A stretch of DNA of 64,000 nucleotides from CAWJPY01 sp963844865 (lineage in GTDB: Bacteria; Acidobacteriota; Thermoanaerobaculia; Thermoanaerobaculales; Sulfomarinibacteraceae). This document shows positions 25,962-34,661 of this stretch, one piece after another (positions within the stretch are counted from its first letter, which is position 1; each line of letters begins with the position of its first letter). Below the pieces are notes generated by a model. It had not been told where the DNA came from and made no database searches. It worked only from the letters and a program-made list of their open reading frames with translations. The stretch spans positions 1 through 64,000 of the forward strand of contig CAWJPY010000005.1 of assembly GCA_963844865.1 (NCBI GenBank). The letters are read 5' to 3'. The translations under genes and the position numbers were made by a program.

Positions 25962-27445
25962 CACTCCTCCATCATGGCGGGGACATTCCGCTTCGGCAGG
26001 GCCACGAAGAAGGTGGCTCCCTCACCGGGTGTGGACTCCACCCAGATCCGGCCGCCATGGTGGGAGACGATGCGCTTGCAGACCGCGAGACCGATGCCGG
26101 TCCCCGGGTACTCCACATCGGTGTGGAGTCGCTGGAACATCTGGAAGATCCGTTCGGACGCACCTGAATCGATTCCGATCCCGTTGTCCTGTAAGGATAG
26201 CACCCATTCCTGAGGGCGCTCCTCGGCGGCCACGTGCACGACCGGTGCGCGCTCGCCGCGGAACTTCACGGCATTGCCCAACAGGTTGTGGAAGAGCTGC
26301 ACCATCTGGGCCTCGTCGGCCATCACCGCGGGCAGGTCGTCGCGGGTGATCTGGGCGCCGCCATCCTGGATGTCCTGCTCCAACAGGGTGACCGCCTTGT
26401 CGAAGGTCCGGTTGAGGTCCACCGCCTCGAACTGCTGGTCGCTGGTGTCCACCCGGGCGTATCGCAGGACCGCATCCACCATCCGCTGCAGGTTCGAGGA
26501 TGCGCTGGTAGCGTGCTCCAGATACTCGCGCCCAGCCTCGCTCAGACGTTCGCCGTCGCGTTGGGCGATCAGGTCCAGGAAGCGGCCCACCACGTTGAGC
26601 GGCTGCTGCAGGTCGTGGGCGACCACGTACACCATCTGCTCCAGGTCGTCCTTGAGGCGCCTGTCCTCAGCCGGCGTCGCCGCCCCACCGGCCGCGGTCG
26701 GCTGCACCTCGTGGACCATTCCGAGGAGCTGGCGCGTGCCCGGCACCTCCCCTTCGACCCAGCGCGCGCTCATGCGAACGGTCGCGTTGCTGCCGTCGGC
26801 CCGGCGCAACGTGGTCTGGATGTCCTGAAGCGTCTCCCGGGATGCGAGCCCGACCCGCCAGCGCTCCGCCGCTTCCCCGTCGGGCAGCAGCTGGTTGATG
26901 GAGCGGCGCGTGATCTCCTCCGCGCTCCCGTAGCCGAGGATGCGCGCCATCCCCGGGTTCGCCTCCATGATCTCGCCGCTGGAGGCGGCCACGAAGAGCC
27001 CCGCGGGCACACCCTCGAAGACCCGGCGATAGGGCGCATCCTTGGCGCTGGCCAGGGCGCGGCGCCGCGCCCGGTACAGCGCGCCACGGACGGCGGGCGG
27101 CAAGCCCACGAACCCCGAGCTCGACTTCGGCACGAAGGCGTCCACGCCGATCCGAACGGCCTCCTCCACGAGCTCCTCGGACACCGAGGCGGCCAGAAGA
27201 ACCACCGCGCAGTCCGGCCGCACCTCACGCGCCAACCGGATGACCTCGGCGCCGTCGATCCACGGCAATCGGAAATCGGTGATCACGAGACCGAAGCGTC
27301 GGGCCGCGAGGGTGCGGGTCAACGTGGCCGCATCGGCCACCACCTCCAGGGACACCTCGCCGAACGCGCCGGTGAGGACCAGCGCCACCAGCTCGCGATC
27401 GCCGGCGTCGTCGTCCACCAGGAGGATGGGTGGCAAAAGGTTCAT
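25961..27445 (-). CDS. Hybrid sensor: receiver-PAS-histidine kinase
   Basis: A 494-residue soluble protein. N-terminal receiver at about 5-125 (LVDDDAGDREL, Asp in ITDFRLPWIDG), PAS at about 135-240, phosphoacceptor helix with VAHDLQQPLN (His in the DHp domain) and an ATPase domain with the N-box HNLLGNAVKF, G1 DNGIGID and G2 GTGIGLAVC. There is no membrane segment, so it is a cytoplasmic kinase whose input comes through its own receiver. The DHp sequence resembles bacteriophytochrome-type kinases. Its stop overlaps the GGDEF-EAL gene start, so it probably phosphorylates that receiver. Confidence 0.92.
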   Translation of the reverse strand: MNLLPPILLVDDDAGDRELVALVLTGAFGEVSLEVVADAATLTRTLAARRFGLVITDFRLPWIDGAEVIRLAREVRPDCAVVLLAASVSEELVEEAVRIGVDAFVPKSSSGFVGLPPAVRGALYRARRRALASAKDAPYRRVFEGVPAGLFVAASSGEIMEANPGMARILGYGSAEEITRRSINQLLPDGEAAERWRVGLASRETLQDIQTTLRRADGSNATVRMSARWVEGEVPGTRQLLGMVHEVQPTAAGGAATPAEDRRLKDDLEQMVYVVAHDLQQPLNVVGRFLDLIAQRDGERLSEAGREYLEHATSASSNLQRMVDAVLRYARVDTSDQQFEAVDLNRTFDKAVTLLEQDIQDGGAQITRDDLPAVMADEAQMVQLFHNLLGNAVKFRGERAPVVHVAAEERPQEWVLSLQDNGIGIDSGASERIFQMFQRLHTDVEYPGTGIGLAVCKRIVSHHGGRIWVESTPGEGATFFVALPKRNVPAMMEE

Positions 27446-27631
27446 CCACAGCCCCCGTGACCGGCCGTCACGATGCTCAATTCAGAAACAGACCCTGCGC
27501 TCTGTGTGCGCATGTTACGCCGGAGCCGCTGTCGACAAGACATCGCGGAGGGTGCAACCTGACCCTTCGGTTGGCGGAGTATATCACGTGACCGGGATCA
27601 CACCCGGTCCGGGGGAGGCTGCTTCCCCCAA

Positions 27632-28249
27632 TCACTCGAGGACGGCCACGTACTCCTGGAACCCGTTGCGCAGCACGAAGGACCGTTCCACCCGGAACGG
27701 TGCCAGCAAGCGCTGGACGGCGGCCGGCTTGGCGGAGCGCAGGTGGCGCTGACGGGCCGGCGCGGGACGATACTCCAGCGTCGTCCCGTCCCGCACCACG
27801 AACACGACGGATCTGTCGGTGGCTTCCTTGGTGATTGTCACGAGGGCGAACAGACACGCGCCCGGCGAGCAGGCCTCCGTGATGGAGGCGACCACCTCGG
27901 CCGCACCCTCCGGTTCGAGGTAGCTCAGCACGTCCCACGCCAGCACCAGGTCGAACGGACCCCAGGCCGGATCGACGAGCAGCCCTCGGCCGGCGGCGTC
28001 CGCTTCGTCCCGTTCCTGGTGGTCGCTGAGCAGGTCCGCCACTCGGAGGTGGCGCGCGGACGAGCTCAAGAACTCCAGGTTCGCCGACACCGCGGGACCG
28101 AGATCCAGGACGCGATCTCCACCCCCCGCACGCACCACCCTCAGGGCAGCCTCGAGCCCCGGGGAGTGATACACCTCCAGCGTCGGACTCTCATCGGCCG
28201 TCGGTCGCACCACCTGCTCCGACTGCGCTCGTCGTGGCCAGCGGATCAA
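27632..28249 (-). CDS. Class I SAM-dependent methyltransferase-like protein
   Basis: A 205-residue Rossmann-type protein. Motif I is VLDLGPAVSANLEFL, a version with Pro-Ala-Val in place of the usual Gly-x-Gly, and the acidic motif II and post-motif segments (FDLVLAWDVLSYLEPE) are present. The glycine-poor motif I makes SAM binding less certain. The start is TTG at 28249, overlapping the bactofilin stop as TTGA. Coupling to bactofilin is unusual and suggests a role in envelope or cytoskeleton work, by inference. Confidence 0.7.
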   Translation of the reverse strand: MIRWPRRAQSEQVVRPTADESPTLEVYHSPGLEAALRVVRAGGGDRVLDLGPAVSANLEFLSSSARHLRVADLLSDHQERDEADAAGRGLLVDPAWGPFDLVLAWDVLSYLEPEGAAEVVASITEACSPGACLFALVTITKEATDRSVVFVVRDGTTLEYRPAPARQRHLRSAKPAAVQRLLAPFRVERSFVLRNGFQEYVAVLE

Positions 28250-28773
28250 GCCTTGCTGGCCTCTCCCTTCGGCGCATCAACGGTCCCACCGCTCGCCTTC
28301 GCCTCGCGCCCGCGGGACGAGTGATCGGCCGGGAAGACCGCGGGGGCCGAGGCCTTGGCTCCCGCCTCGTTCATGTCGATCCCTCCCCGGAACCCGGCGC
28401 CGTCCTCGAGACTAACACGGGGAGCCGAGATGTTGCCCTTGACCCGGGCCGACCGCCGCAGCACCACCTGCTCGGCACCCCGGAGATCGCCCTCCACCTC
28501 CCCCTCCACGACCACGATCTTGCCCGCCACGTCGGCCTTGACGCGGCCCTCCTGCCCGATGGTCACGTTGTGCTGGTGGAGGGTCACGGTCCCATCCACC
28601 TTGCCCTGGATCATGAGATCCTCGTCGCCGCTCACCTCACCCTTGATGGTGATGGAGGGACCGATGGTGGCCGGCTCGCGCCGTCCCCCGGTCGGCGCGG
28701 TCTGTCGGGACGATGGTTGCGCGGCCGGCGACACGGCGCCCGGACCTTCCTCGAGCTCACCCTTCTTCCACAT
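28246..28773 (-). CDS. Bactofilin cytoskeletal protein
   Basis: A 175-residue protein with disordered Pro/Ala-rich ends and a central bactofilin beta-helix (about residues 35-130): ITIKGEVSGDEDLMIQGKVDGTV, IVVEGEVEGDLRGAEQVVLRRSARVKGNI. Bactofilins self-assemble into filaments without nucleotides and position cell-wall or chromosome-segregation proteins. ATG 28773 has GGGGAGG upstream; an earlier in-frame ATG lacks one. The C-terminal ~45-residue tail is rich in Ala, Ser and Lys. Its stop overlaps the methyltransferase start. Confidence 0.9.
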   Translation of the reverse strand: MWKKGELEEGPGAVSPAAQPSSRQTAPTGGRREPATIGPSITIKGEVSGDEDLMIQGKVDGTVTLHQHNVTIGQEGRVKADVAGKIVVVEGEVEGDLRGAEQVVLRRSARVKGNISAPRVSLEDGAGFRGGIDMNEAGAKASAPAVFPADHSSRGREAKASGGTVDAPKGEASKA

Positions 28774-28898
28774 GGCGTCCTCCCCCTCGAATCTCAAACC
28801 AGTCGAGCGTAACGCCACATGGTGTGCGCCGCCGTGCCCGTGGTCACCTGGAGTCCCGTACAGCTCGGCGCGACGTCCGGCGTGAGGTTGCCGGGCGC

Positions 28899-29999
28899 TC
28901 AGGTGCGGCTGCCGGCACCACCGTCCTCGAGCGCCACCGCCAGCGTCCGTCCGGCCTCGAGCAGCGTGGCCTCCAGCTTGGTGGTGGACCCCACGGGGAG
29001 ATCGTGGGGCTGGTTGTCCCCGTAGAACACCATGGCCACCCGGCCGCCGCTGAGCACCGGGATCGCCACCGACTCCTCCGGCCAGGTCCCGCCCAGGACG
29101 TCGAACAGCACGCGGTTCCAGCGGTTCCTCTCGGCCCGGCCACGAAAGACCGAACGCACGTTGATGGCCAGGGACACCACCGAGGATTCATCCATGGGAA
29201 GCCAGAGCCGCCGCACCCGCTGACTGGGCGGCTCCTTGCCGTCCCCGAGACCGAACTGGGCGATGCCACGCATGCCGTGACTGTGGACGGCGAAGACGAC
29301 GCCGCGGTCGAACACCCGTGCCGCCTCCTCGAAGATCTCCCGCACCACCTCCGCCGTGACGGTGGGACCGGGGAGGTCGGCCATCAGGTCCCGCAGACCG
29401 GTCGCTTCGGTCTGCTCCTCGCCGTCCTCCACGGCCTCCAGTACCGGGTTCTCCCGCCGGGCCGCCGCCGCTTCGACATCGCCGTCACGCACGGCTTCAT
29501 CCTGCTGGCGGGCCGCATCGAGCGCGATCTGGCGGGCGTCCAGGGGGCGCTCCACGACCAGGTCCCGGGCGTCGACCTCGACCTCGCCGTGGTCTTTGAG
29601 GTGGAGGTTGCGGAACATGAAGTACCCGCTCCGCCAACCGAACATCTCGCGAAGGACGTTGATCACCTGCTGCTGGAGAGCGCTGTGGAGGTCGTCAGCG
29701 GTGATCAGACCCATCTCCACCAGGATGTTGCCGAGCCGCTTCTCCTCGCCGGTGCGGTGCTGCCTCTTGAGGGCGGCTGCCAGCTGAGGGCCGTCGGCCA
29801 GCCCGAGGTTCATGAGGATGCTGCCCAGGGTCTCCCGAAGGGTGCTCGAGGCCGCGTAGATGATCTTGCCGCCCCGGAAGACGATCAGCCCCTCCTCGGT
29901 GCCGGTGGTGAAGGTCAGCTTCCCCGTCTTCTCGGCCATGGCCAGAAACTGCAGAATCTCGGCGGCCGGAACGTCTTCGAGCCTGCCGGCTAGCGCCAT
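28899..29999 (-). CDS. DUF4388 (PATAN-like) protein with C-terminal GAF-like region
   Basis: A 366-residue protein. Residues 1-~150 form a DUF4388/PATAN module (LAGRLEDVPAAEILQFLAMAEKTGKLTF, GGKIIYAASSTLRETLGSILMNLG, GYFMFRN), common in deltaproteobacterial regulators. Residues ~210-360 contain VFAVHSHGMRGIAQFG, a GAF-like sensory pattern, and a closing TTKLEATLLEAGRTLAVAL. ATG 29999 has GGGGAG upstream. The same DUF4388 module recurs fused to the kinase at 34662, so a shared regulatory role is possible. No enzymatic motif is seen. Confidence 0.75.
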   Translation of the reverse strand: MALAGRLEDVPAAEILQFLAMAEKTGKLTFTTGTEEGLIVFRGGKIIYAASSTLRETLGSILMNLGLADGPQLAAALKRQHRTGEEKRLGNILVEMGLITADDLHSALQQQVINVLREMFGWRSGYFMFRNLHLKDHGEVEVDARDLVVERPLDARQIALDAARQQDEAVRDGDVEAAAARRENPVLEAVEDGEEQTEATGLRDLMADLPGPTVTAEVVREIFEEAARVFDRGVVFAVHSHGMRGIAQFGLGDGKEPPSQRVRRLWLPMDESSVVSLAINVRSVFRGRAERNRWNRVLFDVLGGTWPEESVAIPVLSGGRVAMVFYGDNQPHDLPVGSTTKLEATLLEAGRTLAVALEDGGAGSRT

Positions 30000-30178
30000 G
30001 ATCCGCTCCCCGGGATCACCACGCGGACCCATCCGCCCCCTGCGTCGCGTCCCACACGGTGTCTGGTCGCCCCCCTCCTTCCCCAATGCTACAGCATCGG
30101 GGCACCGGCGTCCCGGGTACGCACCCACCGCCTCTCCCGCCCCCTCGAACCGCCGGCCGGCGTCAGTGAGCGCCCCCC

Positions 30179-30538
30179 TCAGTAGTCGTGGGTCCCTACG
30201 AACACCGGCACCCCGAACTTCTCCGTGATCTTCGCCGACAGGCCGTCCACGTTCATGGGGCAGCCCATGAGCGCCTTGGCCTTCTTCACACAGGTCCCGA
30301 GGTAGACGGCGTCCATTCCGGTCTCCAGGCTGTCCAGCACGAGCTTCTGGAGATCCAGCCTCGGGAGCAGGAGGCCGGGGCAGTCTCCGCACCCCGTCTT
30401 GAAGACGATCTCCACGTCCTCCTCGAGCCCCTCGAACGCGAACGTCTTGGAGTTGACCGCCTTGTAGCACTTGGCGCACCCGACGCAGCTCGTGTCCTGG
30501 ATGCGCTCGCAGTAGACGATACCGATTCGCCTCGTCAT
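30179..30538 (-). CDS. CGGC-domain cysteine-rich protein
   Basis: A 119-residue protein starting MTRRIGIVYCERIQDTSC. Eleven cysteines occur in the clusters VGCAKC, GCGDCPG, GTCVKKAK and GCPM, the arrangement of CGGC-domain proteins of anaerobes and metal-handling bacteria. It probably binds a metal or an Fe-S cluster. ATG 30538 is preceded by GAAGGAGGAGG. It is divergent from the glutathione transferase gene, with about 120 bases for two promoters. Confidence 0.75.
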   Translation of the reverse strand: MTRRIGIVYCERIQDTSCVGCAKCYKAVNSKTFAFEGLEEDVEIVFKTGCGDCPGLLLPRLDLQKLVLDSLETGMDAVYLGTCVKKAKALMGCPMNVDGLSAKITEKFGVPVFVGTHDY

Positions 30539-30657
30539 GCCCTCCTCCTTCGTTCCATCATGGGCCCCTGCGCTCCATTCCGCCAGTGGGCACATCCCGC
30601 CGGATCGAGGAACGAGAACCCGGGCGGCAGAGTTGGCCAAGGAGGAGGGACGTGCTC

Positions 30658-31353
30658 ATGATCGATCTCTACACCTGGTCCACTCCCAACGGCCACAAGG
30701 CCTCGATCGCCCTCGAAGAGCTGGAGCTGCCCTACCGGGTCATTGCGGTCGACATCTCCGCCGGGCAGCAGTTCGAACCCGCTTTCCTGGCCGTCTCCCC
30801 GAACAACAAGATCCCGGCCATCGTCGATCATGACGGTCCCGGCGGGGCGCCGTATCCGGTCTTCGAATCCGGCGCCATCCTGCTCTACCTGGCCGAGAAG
30901 GCCGGCCGGCTCCTCCCCGGGGGCACGGCAGCGCGCTACCGGGTGATCCAATGGCTGATGTTCCAGATGGCCAACATCGGTCCCATGTTCGGGCAGGCCA
31001 GCCACTTCCTTCGCTACGCCCCGGACAGGATCCCCTACGCCATCGAGCGCTACGCCAACGAGTCCAGACGCCTGTGCGGCGTCATGGACCATCGTCTGGA
31101 GACGGTGGAGTACCTGGCGGGGGACTACTCGGTCGCAGACATCGCCTGCTTCACCTGGATCGACTCCGCGCAGGATCGACTGGATGGTCTCGAGGAGTTT
31201 CCCCACCTGGCCCGCTGGCTCCGGGCCATCGCCGCTCGTCCGGCGGTCCAGCGCGGCCTGGCGGTGCCGGGCTCGGCGCCGGAGGACGCCACCCTCACCG
31301 AGGCGGCGCGGGAGTTCCTGTTCGGCGCCACCCAGTACCGCCGCCATCGATGA
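30658..31353 (+). CDS. Nu-class glutathione transferase-like disulfide-bond reductase (YfcG/Ure2p type)
   Basis: A 231-residue protein. The thioredoxin-fold N-terminal domain begins MIDLYTWSTPNGHKASIALEELELPYRV; the TPN motif is that of YfcG/Ure2p-like enzymes, which use two glutathione molecules to reduce disulfides rather than a Cys or Tyr nucleophile. NKIPAIVD and FESGAILLYLAEK complete the glutathione site. The all-helical C-terminal domain follows from about residue 90. ATG 30658 has GGAGGAGGG seven bases upstream; GTG 30652 is an alternative. Confidence 0.88.
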   Translation: MIDLYTWSTPNGHKASIALEELELPYRVIAVDISAGQQFEPAFLAVSPNNKIPAIVDHDGPGGAPYPVFESGAILLYLAEKAGRLLPGGTAARYRVIQWLMFQMANIGPMFGQASHFLRYAPDRIPYAIERYANESRRLCGVMDHRLETVEYLAGDYSVADIACFTWIDSAQDRLDGLEEFPHLARWLRAIAARPAVQRGLAVPGSAPEDATLTEAAREFLFGATQYRRHR

Positions 31354-31457
31354 AACCAGGACCGGGTGACCGGCCGCGCGCCCTTGACAGTGGTCCGAGG
31401 GCCGGGCACAGTGAGGCCGTCCCGGCAGGGACAACCGACCCCACGACGGAGGAGCAG

Positions 31458-31940
31458 ATGGGTCTCGACTTGGACTTCTCCAAACTCGATGCACGTGACG
31501 TCCTCGACATCGCCGTTCAGGTCGAGGAGGAGGCGGAGGACAACTACGAGCAGCTCGCCTCGTGGACCGAGGCGGACGGCACCGCCGAGACCGCCGACTT
31601 CTTCCGCCGCATGGCGGGTCTGGAGCGCCGCCATCGCGAGCAGCTCATCAGCCGCCGGAACGAGCTCTTCCCCGATGCCCCCGAGCGCCAGACTCGGCGC
31701 GGCGTGTGGGAGGTGGAGCAACCGGATTGGGACGCCATCGGGCCCGGTCTCACCCTGGAGGCGGCCTTCGACCTGGCCATGGAAGCGGAGCGCCAGGCGG
31801 GCGAGTACTACGGCTCCGCCATCGAGTTCGCCCACGAACCTCGAGTGCAGGAGCTTTTCGAGGTCCTGCGCCGGGCGGAGGAGGAGCACCTCAGGATGCT
31901 CCTCGAGCAACGCAGGCGGATGCTCCCCTCCTCGCCCTAG
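31458..31940 (+). CDS. Ferritin-like (rubrerythrin-type) di-iron protein
   Basis: A 160-residue helical protein with the four-helix ferritin-like pattern: Glu in VEEEAEDNYEQLA, the ExxH motif in GLERRHREQL, then AMEAERQAGEYY and the second ExxH in AEEEHLRML. These would hold two iron atoms. The C-terminal rubredoxin domain of classic rubrerythrins is absent. GGAGGAG precedes the start. It lies 104 bases behind the glutathione transferase, which suggests an oxidative-stress pair. Confidence 0.82.
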   Translation: MGLDLDFSKLDARDVLDIAVQVEEEAEDNYEQLASWTEADGTAETADFFRRMAGLERRHREQLISRRNELFPDAPERQTRRGVWEVEQPDWDAIGPGLTLEAAFDLAMEAERQAGEYYGSAIEFAHEPRVQELFEVLRRAEEEHLRMLLEQRRRMLPSSP

Positions 31941-31950
31941 CCGGACCCTC

Positions 31951-33222
31951 TCAGCCCCGCCAGAGATCGACCACCTCGCGCAGGGCGAGCACGAGGAAGA
32001 GCAGCAGCGCGCCGACCAACAGGGGCGTGGCGAGGGCACGGTTGCGCTGGGCTCCGACGAGCGCACGCCGTGAGTTCAGCCACAGGAGGCTTCCTGCCAG
32101 CAGGGGCATGAACAGCGCTCCGGTGACCGTGTAGAGCTGAATCACCCAGATCGGCCGATCGAGGGTGAGCAGGATCATCGGCGGCACCGCGAGGTAGATG
32201 AGGTAGGCGCGGTAGGCCCAGCCGCGGGGATCGACCATCACGCTCCGCTCGCGACCGAGCGTCCCGACGTAGTCCGCGAAGAGATAGGGGATGCCCTGCC
32301 AGACGCCGAGGGTGCTGCTGAACACGGCGCACCACACGCCGACCATGAACGTGAGCCGGGTCGCGGCCCCCATCCACGTCCCCAGGCGGGCCGCGGCGGC
32401 GGTGGCGATGGCGTCGCCGCACGCCACGAGGCCGGCACTGCCGGCGGGCATGCGACCACCCCCTGCGAGCACCGTTCCGGCGAGCAGCAGCATCATCCCC
32501 GCGAACGCAGCGGTCAGCAGGTACCCTACCCCGAGGTCCAGGCGGATCGACCGCTGCGCCTCGGTCCCCCGCCAGCCCTTCTCCCGGATCCAGTAGCCGT
32601 AGGACAGGATGGTGACGCTGCCGCCCACCCCACCCATGAGGCTGAGGGCCGCCGGCGCCGACCTGGCGGGCAGCATGGGCGCCAGCCCACGGACGACGCC
32701 CACCAGGTCCGGACCGACCAGAACCACACTCACGAGCAAGGTTCCGACCATGAGGCCCACCATGAGCTTCATGGCCTGCTCGAAGATGCCGTAGCGTCCG
32801 GCGAGCACCAGGCCCAGCGCCGACACGGAGTGCAGGACGGCCCAGCCGCGAATGCTGAGCAGGGGCAGCAGGGCGTGGGCGGCGACGCCGCAGGCCGACA
32901 TCAGGCCGGCCGCCACGATGAAGCTCCAGACCACCAGGTAGAACAGGAAGTACACCTGGAAAGGGCGCCCGAGATGACGGCACCACCCCTCCAGGAGGGT
33001 GGTGCCCGTGGCCAGCTGCCAACGCGCGACCCCCTCGTTGAGCGTGAGCTTGAGGATCGCGCCGATGACAACCACCCACAGGAGCGTGAACCCGAACTGG
33101 GCGCCCGCGAGCATGGCCGCGAGCAGGTCGCCCGCCCCGACGCCGGTGGCGGCCACCGCCAGGCCGGGTCCGAGGGTGGCGAGCACGGCACGCGCCCCGG
33201 TCGGCGTCGCCTTGCCTCGCAC
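31951..33222 (-). CDS. Nramp-family transporter with divergent ion-binding motifs
   Basis: A 423-residue protein with about eleven membrane helices and overall Nramp/LeuT layout. The first unwound helix, which in manganese/iron Nramps holds DPGN, reads TGVGAGDLLAAMLAG, and the MPH motif of helix 6 reads GGSVTILSYGYW. Both metal-ligand sets are therefore altered. Related proteins are annotated as Nramp divalent-metal transporters, but the ion is uncertain. The gene converges on the ferritin-like gene, 10 bases away. Confidence 0.82.
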   Translation of the reverse strand: MRGKATPTGARAVLATLGPGLAVAATGVGAGDLLAAMLAGAQFGFTLLWVVVIGAILKLTLNEGVARWQLATGTTLLEGWCRHLGRPFQVYFLFYLVVWSFIVAAGLMSACGVAAHALLPLLSIRGWAVLHSVSALGLVLAGRYGIFEQAMKLMVGLMVGTLLVSVVLVGPDLVGVVRGLAPMLPARSAPAALSLMGGVGGSVTILSYGYWIREKGWRGTEAQRSIRLDLGVGYLLTAAFAGMMLLLAGTVLAGGGRMPAGSAGLVACGDAIATAAAARLGTWMGAATRLTFMVGVWCAVFSSTLGVWQGIPYLFADYVGTLGRERSVMVDPRGWAYRAYLIYLAVPPMILLTLDRPIWVIQLYTVTGALFMPLLAGSLLWLNSRRALVGAQRNRALATPLLVGALLLFLVLALREVVDLWRG

Positions 33223-33460
33223 CTCACCGCCTCCGCGAGGTCACCGGATGCGGCCCCCACGCGCTCGCCATCGCACAGACGCTGCCCGGGTCGAGCCACC
33301 GTCGTGTCCTCGCCCGGCCCGCCCGCGGTCGCTGGTGTCGCGGCGCTTCCCGATCAACCGGCCCTGTCGGTCGCATCGGCTCACTGTATCAAAGGGGCAT
33401 CGGCCGGGGACCCGGTTGGAGGGGCCTTGTCTTCTCCGGGATCAGCGGGCGGCAGGAGAG

Positions 33461-34576
33461 ATGCACTTCAAGCTGGAGTTCGACGACCTCAACGACCTGG
33501 TCGTTGCGTTGCGCGGTCGCTTCGGCCGCGACGGGATGCTCCTCCACACCGATGCGCCCCACCCTGCCGGAACCATACTCGAGCTGGACATCTCCCTCGC
33601 CGGCGACGCCTCCCTGCTGCACGGAACGGCCGGCGTCATCCGTCTCCTCGCGCCACCGTCTGACCGCCCGGGTGGACACCTGGCCGTCGTCGAGTTCCTC
33701 GATCTCGACGCCGACAGCGAAGCGTTCGTGGGCCGCCTGACCGCACGCTTCGAGGCCGACGGCGTGGAGCTGTTCCGGCTGGACCGCTACGTTCGCCGTG
33801 GCCGGCGAGACTTCTCGGAAGAGGTCCGCCCAGGGACACCCCCCCCGGGCCCTGGGGACGCCGTCTCCGAAACGTACTCACAGCGGCTCCACTGGCCCCT
33901 CCTTTCGCCTCCGGGTGACCCTCGACCCGAGCCGACGCGTCGGTCGAAGCAGGCCTGGGTCCTGGGCGCACTGCTGGCGGCCCTCGTGGTCATCCTCGCC
34001 ACCTCCCGGTTCCTTTCTCTGGGCTCGACGCCCACCGCTCCCGTCGTGGACCACGGCATCCCACTGGGCGCTGCGGTGGGGTCACCTCCCGATGCCGCGG
34101 AACTGCCGCTACGGGCCGAGGGGGCGCCGTCGCGGGGCGAGGCGCCTTCGCTTCGGCCGGCCGAACCGCCGCGACCGCAACCCACCGTCCACGCGGCGAC
34201 CAGGCTCGAGCGCATCACCTGGCGTCAGGGAAGCGCCGGGACCGCCGTGGTCCTGGAGGCGGACGGTCGCATCCGCCCGGACATGGTTTCTCACGGCCGC
34301 ATGGAGAGTGCGCCCGGCCCCCGCGTGGCCCTCTATCTCGCGGCCATAGCCGCCGGAGACGTCGCCTATCGGACCGAGGTCTCAGGTCCGCGCCTAAAGG
34401 CCATCAGGGTGTGGTACCACGACGACACCTCACCCCCCGAGCTCCACGTCGTGCTCGACCTCGCCGGTCCCGGGGTCACGGCGTCGGCACCGCAGGTGGA
34501 CGGCCACCGGATCGTCGTGACCCTCGGATCGCCACCGCGTCGCGGTGCCCCCTCCCGACCGTCGGCGACGCCCTGA
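33461..34576 (+). CDS. PilZ-like / transmembrane / AMIN-domain fusion protein
   Basis: A 371-residue protein. Residues 1-110 resemble the PilZ-like domain of myxobacterial proteins (MHFKLEFDDLNDLVVALRGRFGRDGMLLHT, then GTILELDISLAG), without a clear RxxxR c-di-GMP motif. One membrane helix lies at 165-187. A Pro-rich periplasmic linker leads to an AMIN-like domain from ~245 (RLERITWRQGSAGTAVVLEADG...RLKAIRVWYHDD), a fold that targets proteins to septal wall or secretin. ATG 33461 is preceded closely by GGAGAG. It lies 85 bases upstream of the kinase gene. Confidence 0.65.
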   Translation: MHFKLEFDDLNDLVVALRGRFGRDGMLLHTDAPHPAGTILELDISLAGDASLLHGTAGVIRLLAPPSDRPGGHLAVVEFLDLDADSEAFVGRLTARFEADGVELFRLDRYVRRGRRDFSEEVRPGTPPPGPGDAVSETYSQRLHWPLLSPPGDPRPEPTRRSKQAWVLGALLAALVVILATSRFLSLGSTPTAPVVDHGIPLGAAVGSPPDAAELPLRAEGAPSRGEAPSLRPAEPPRPQPTVHAATRLERITWRQGSAGTAVVLEADGRIRPDMVSHGRMESAPGPRVALYLAAIAAGDVAYRTEVSGPRLKAIRVWYHDDTSPPELHVVLDLAGPGVTASAPQVDGHRIVVTLGSPPRRGAPSRPSATP

Positions 34577-34661
34577 CCGATCTGGACGGGCAACGGTCAC
34601 CTCACGGGTGACGGGAATGTGTGGACCGGCTAGACTTGATAGCCGACGGTCCGGGCAGACC

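Noticed and set aside
31383..31411. Promoter TTGACA followed by CACAGT ahead of the ferritin-like gene
   Set aside because: Good -35 box, but the -10 match is poor and the gene may be read with the glutathione transferase.
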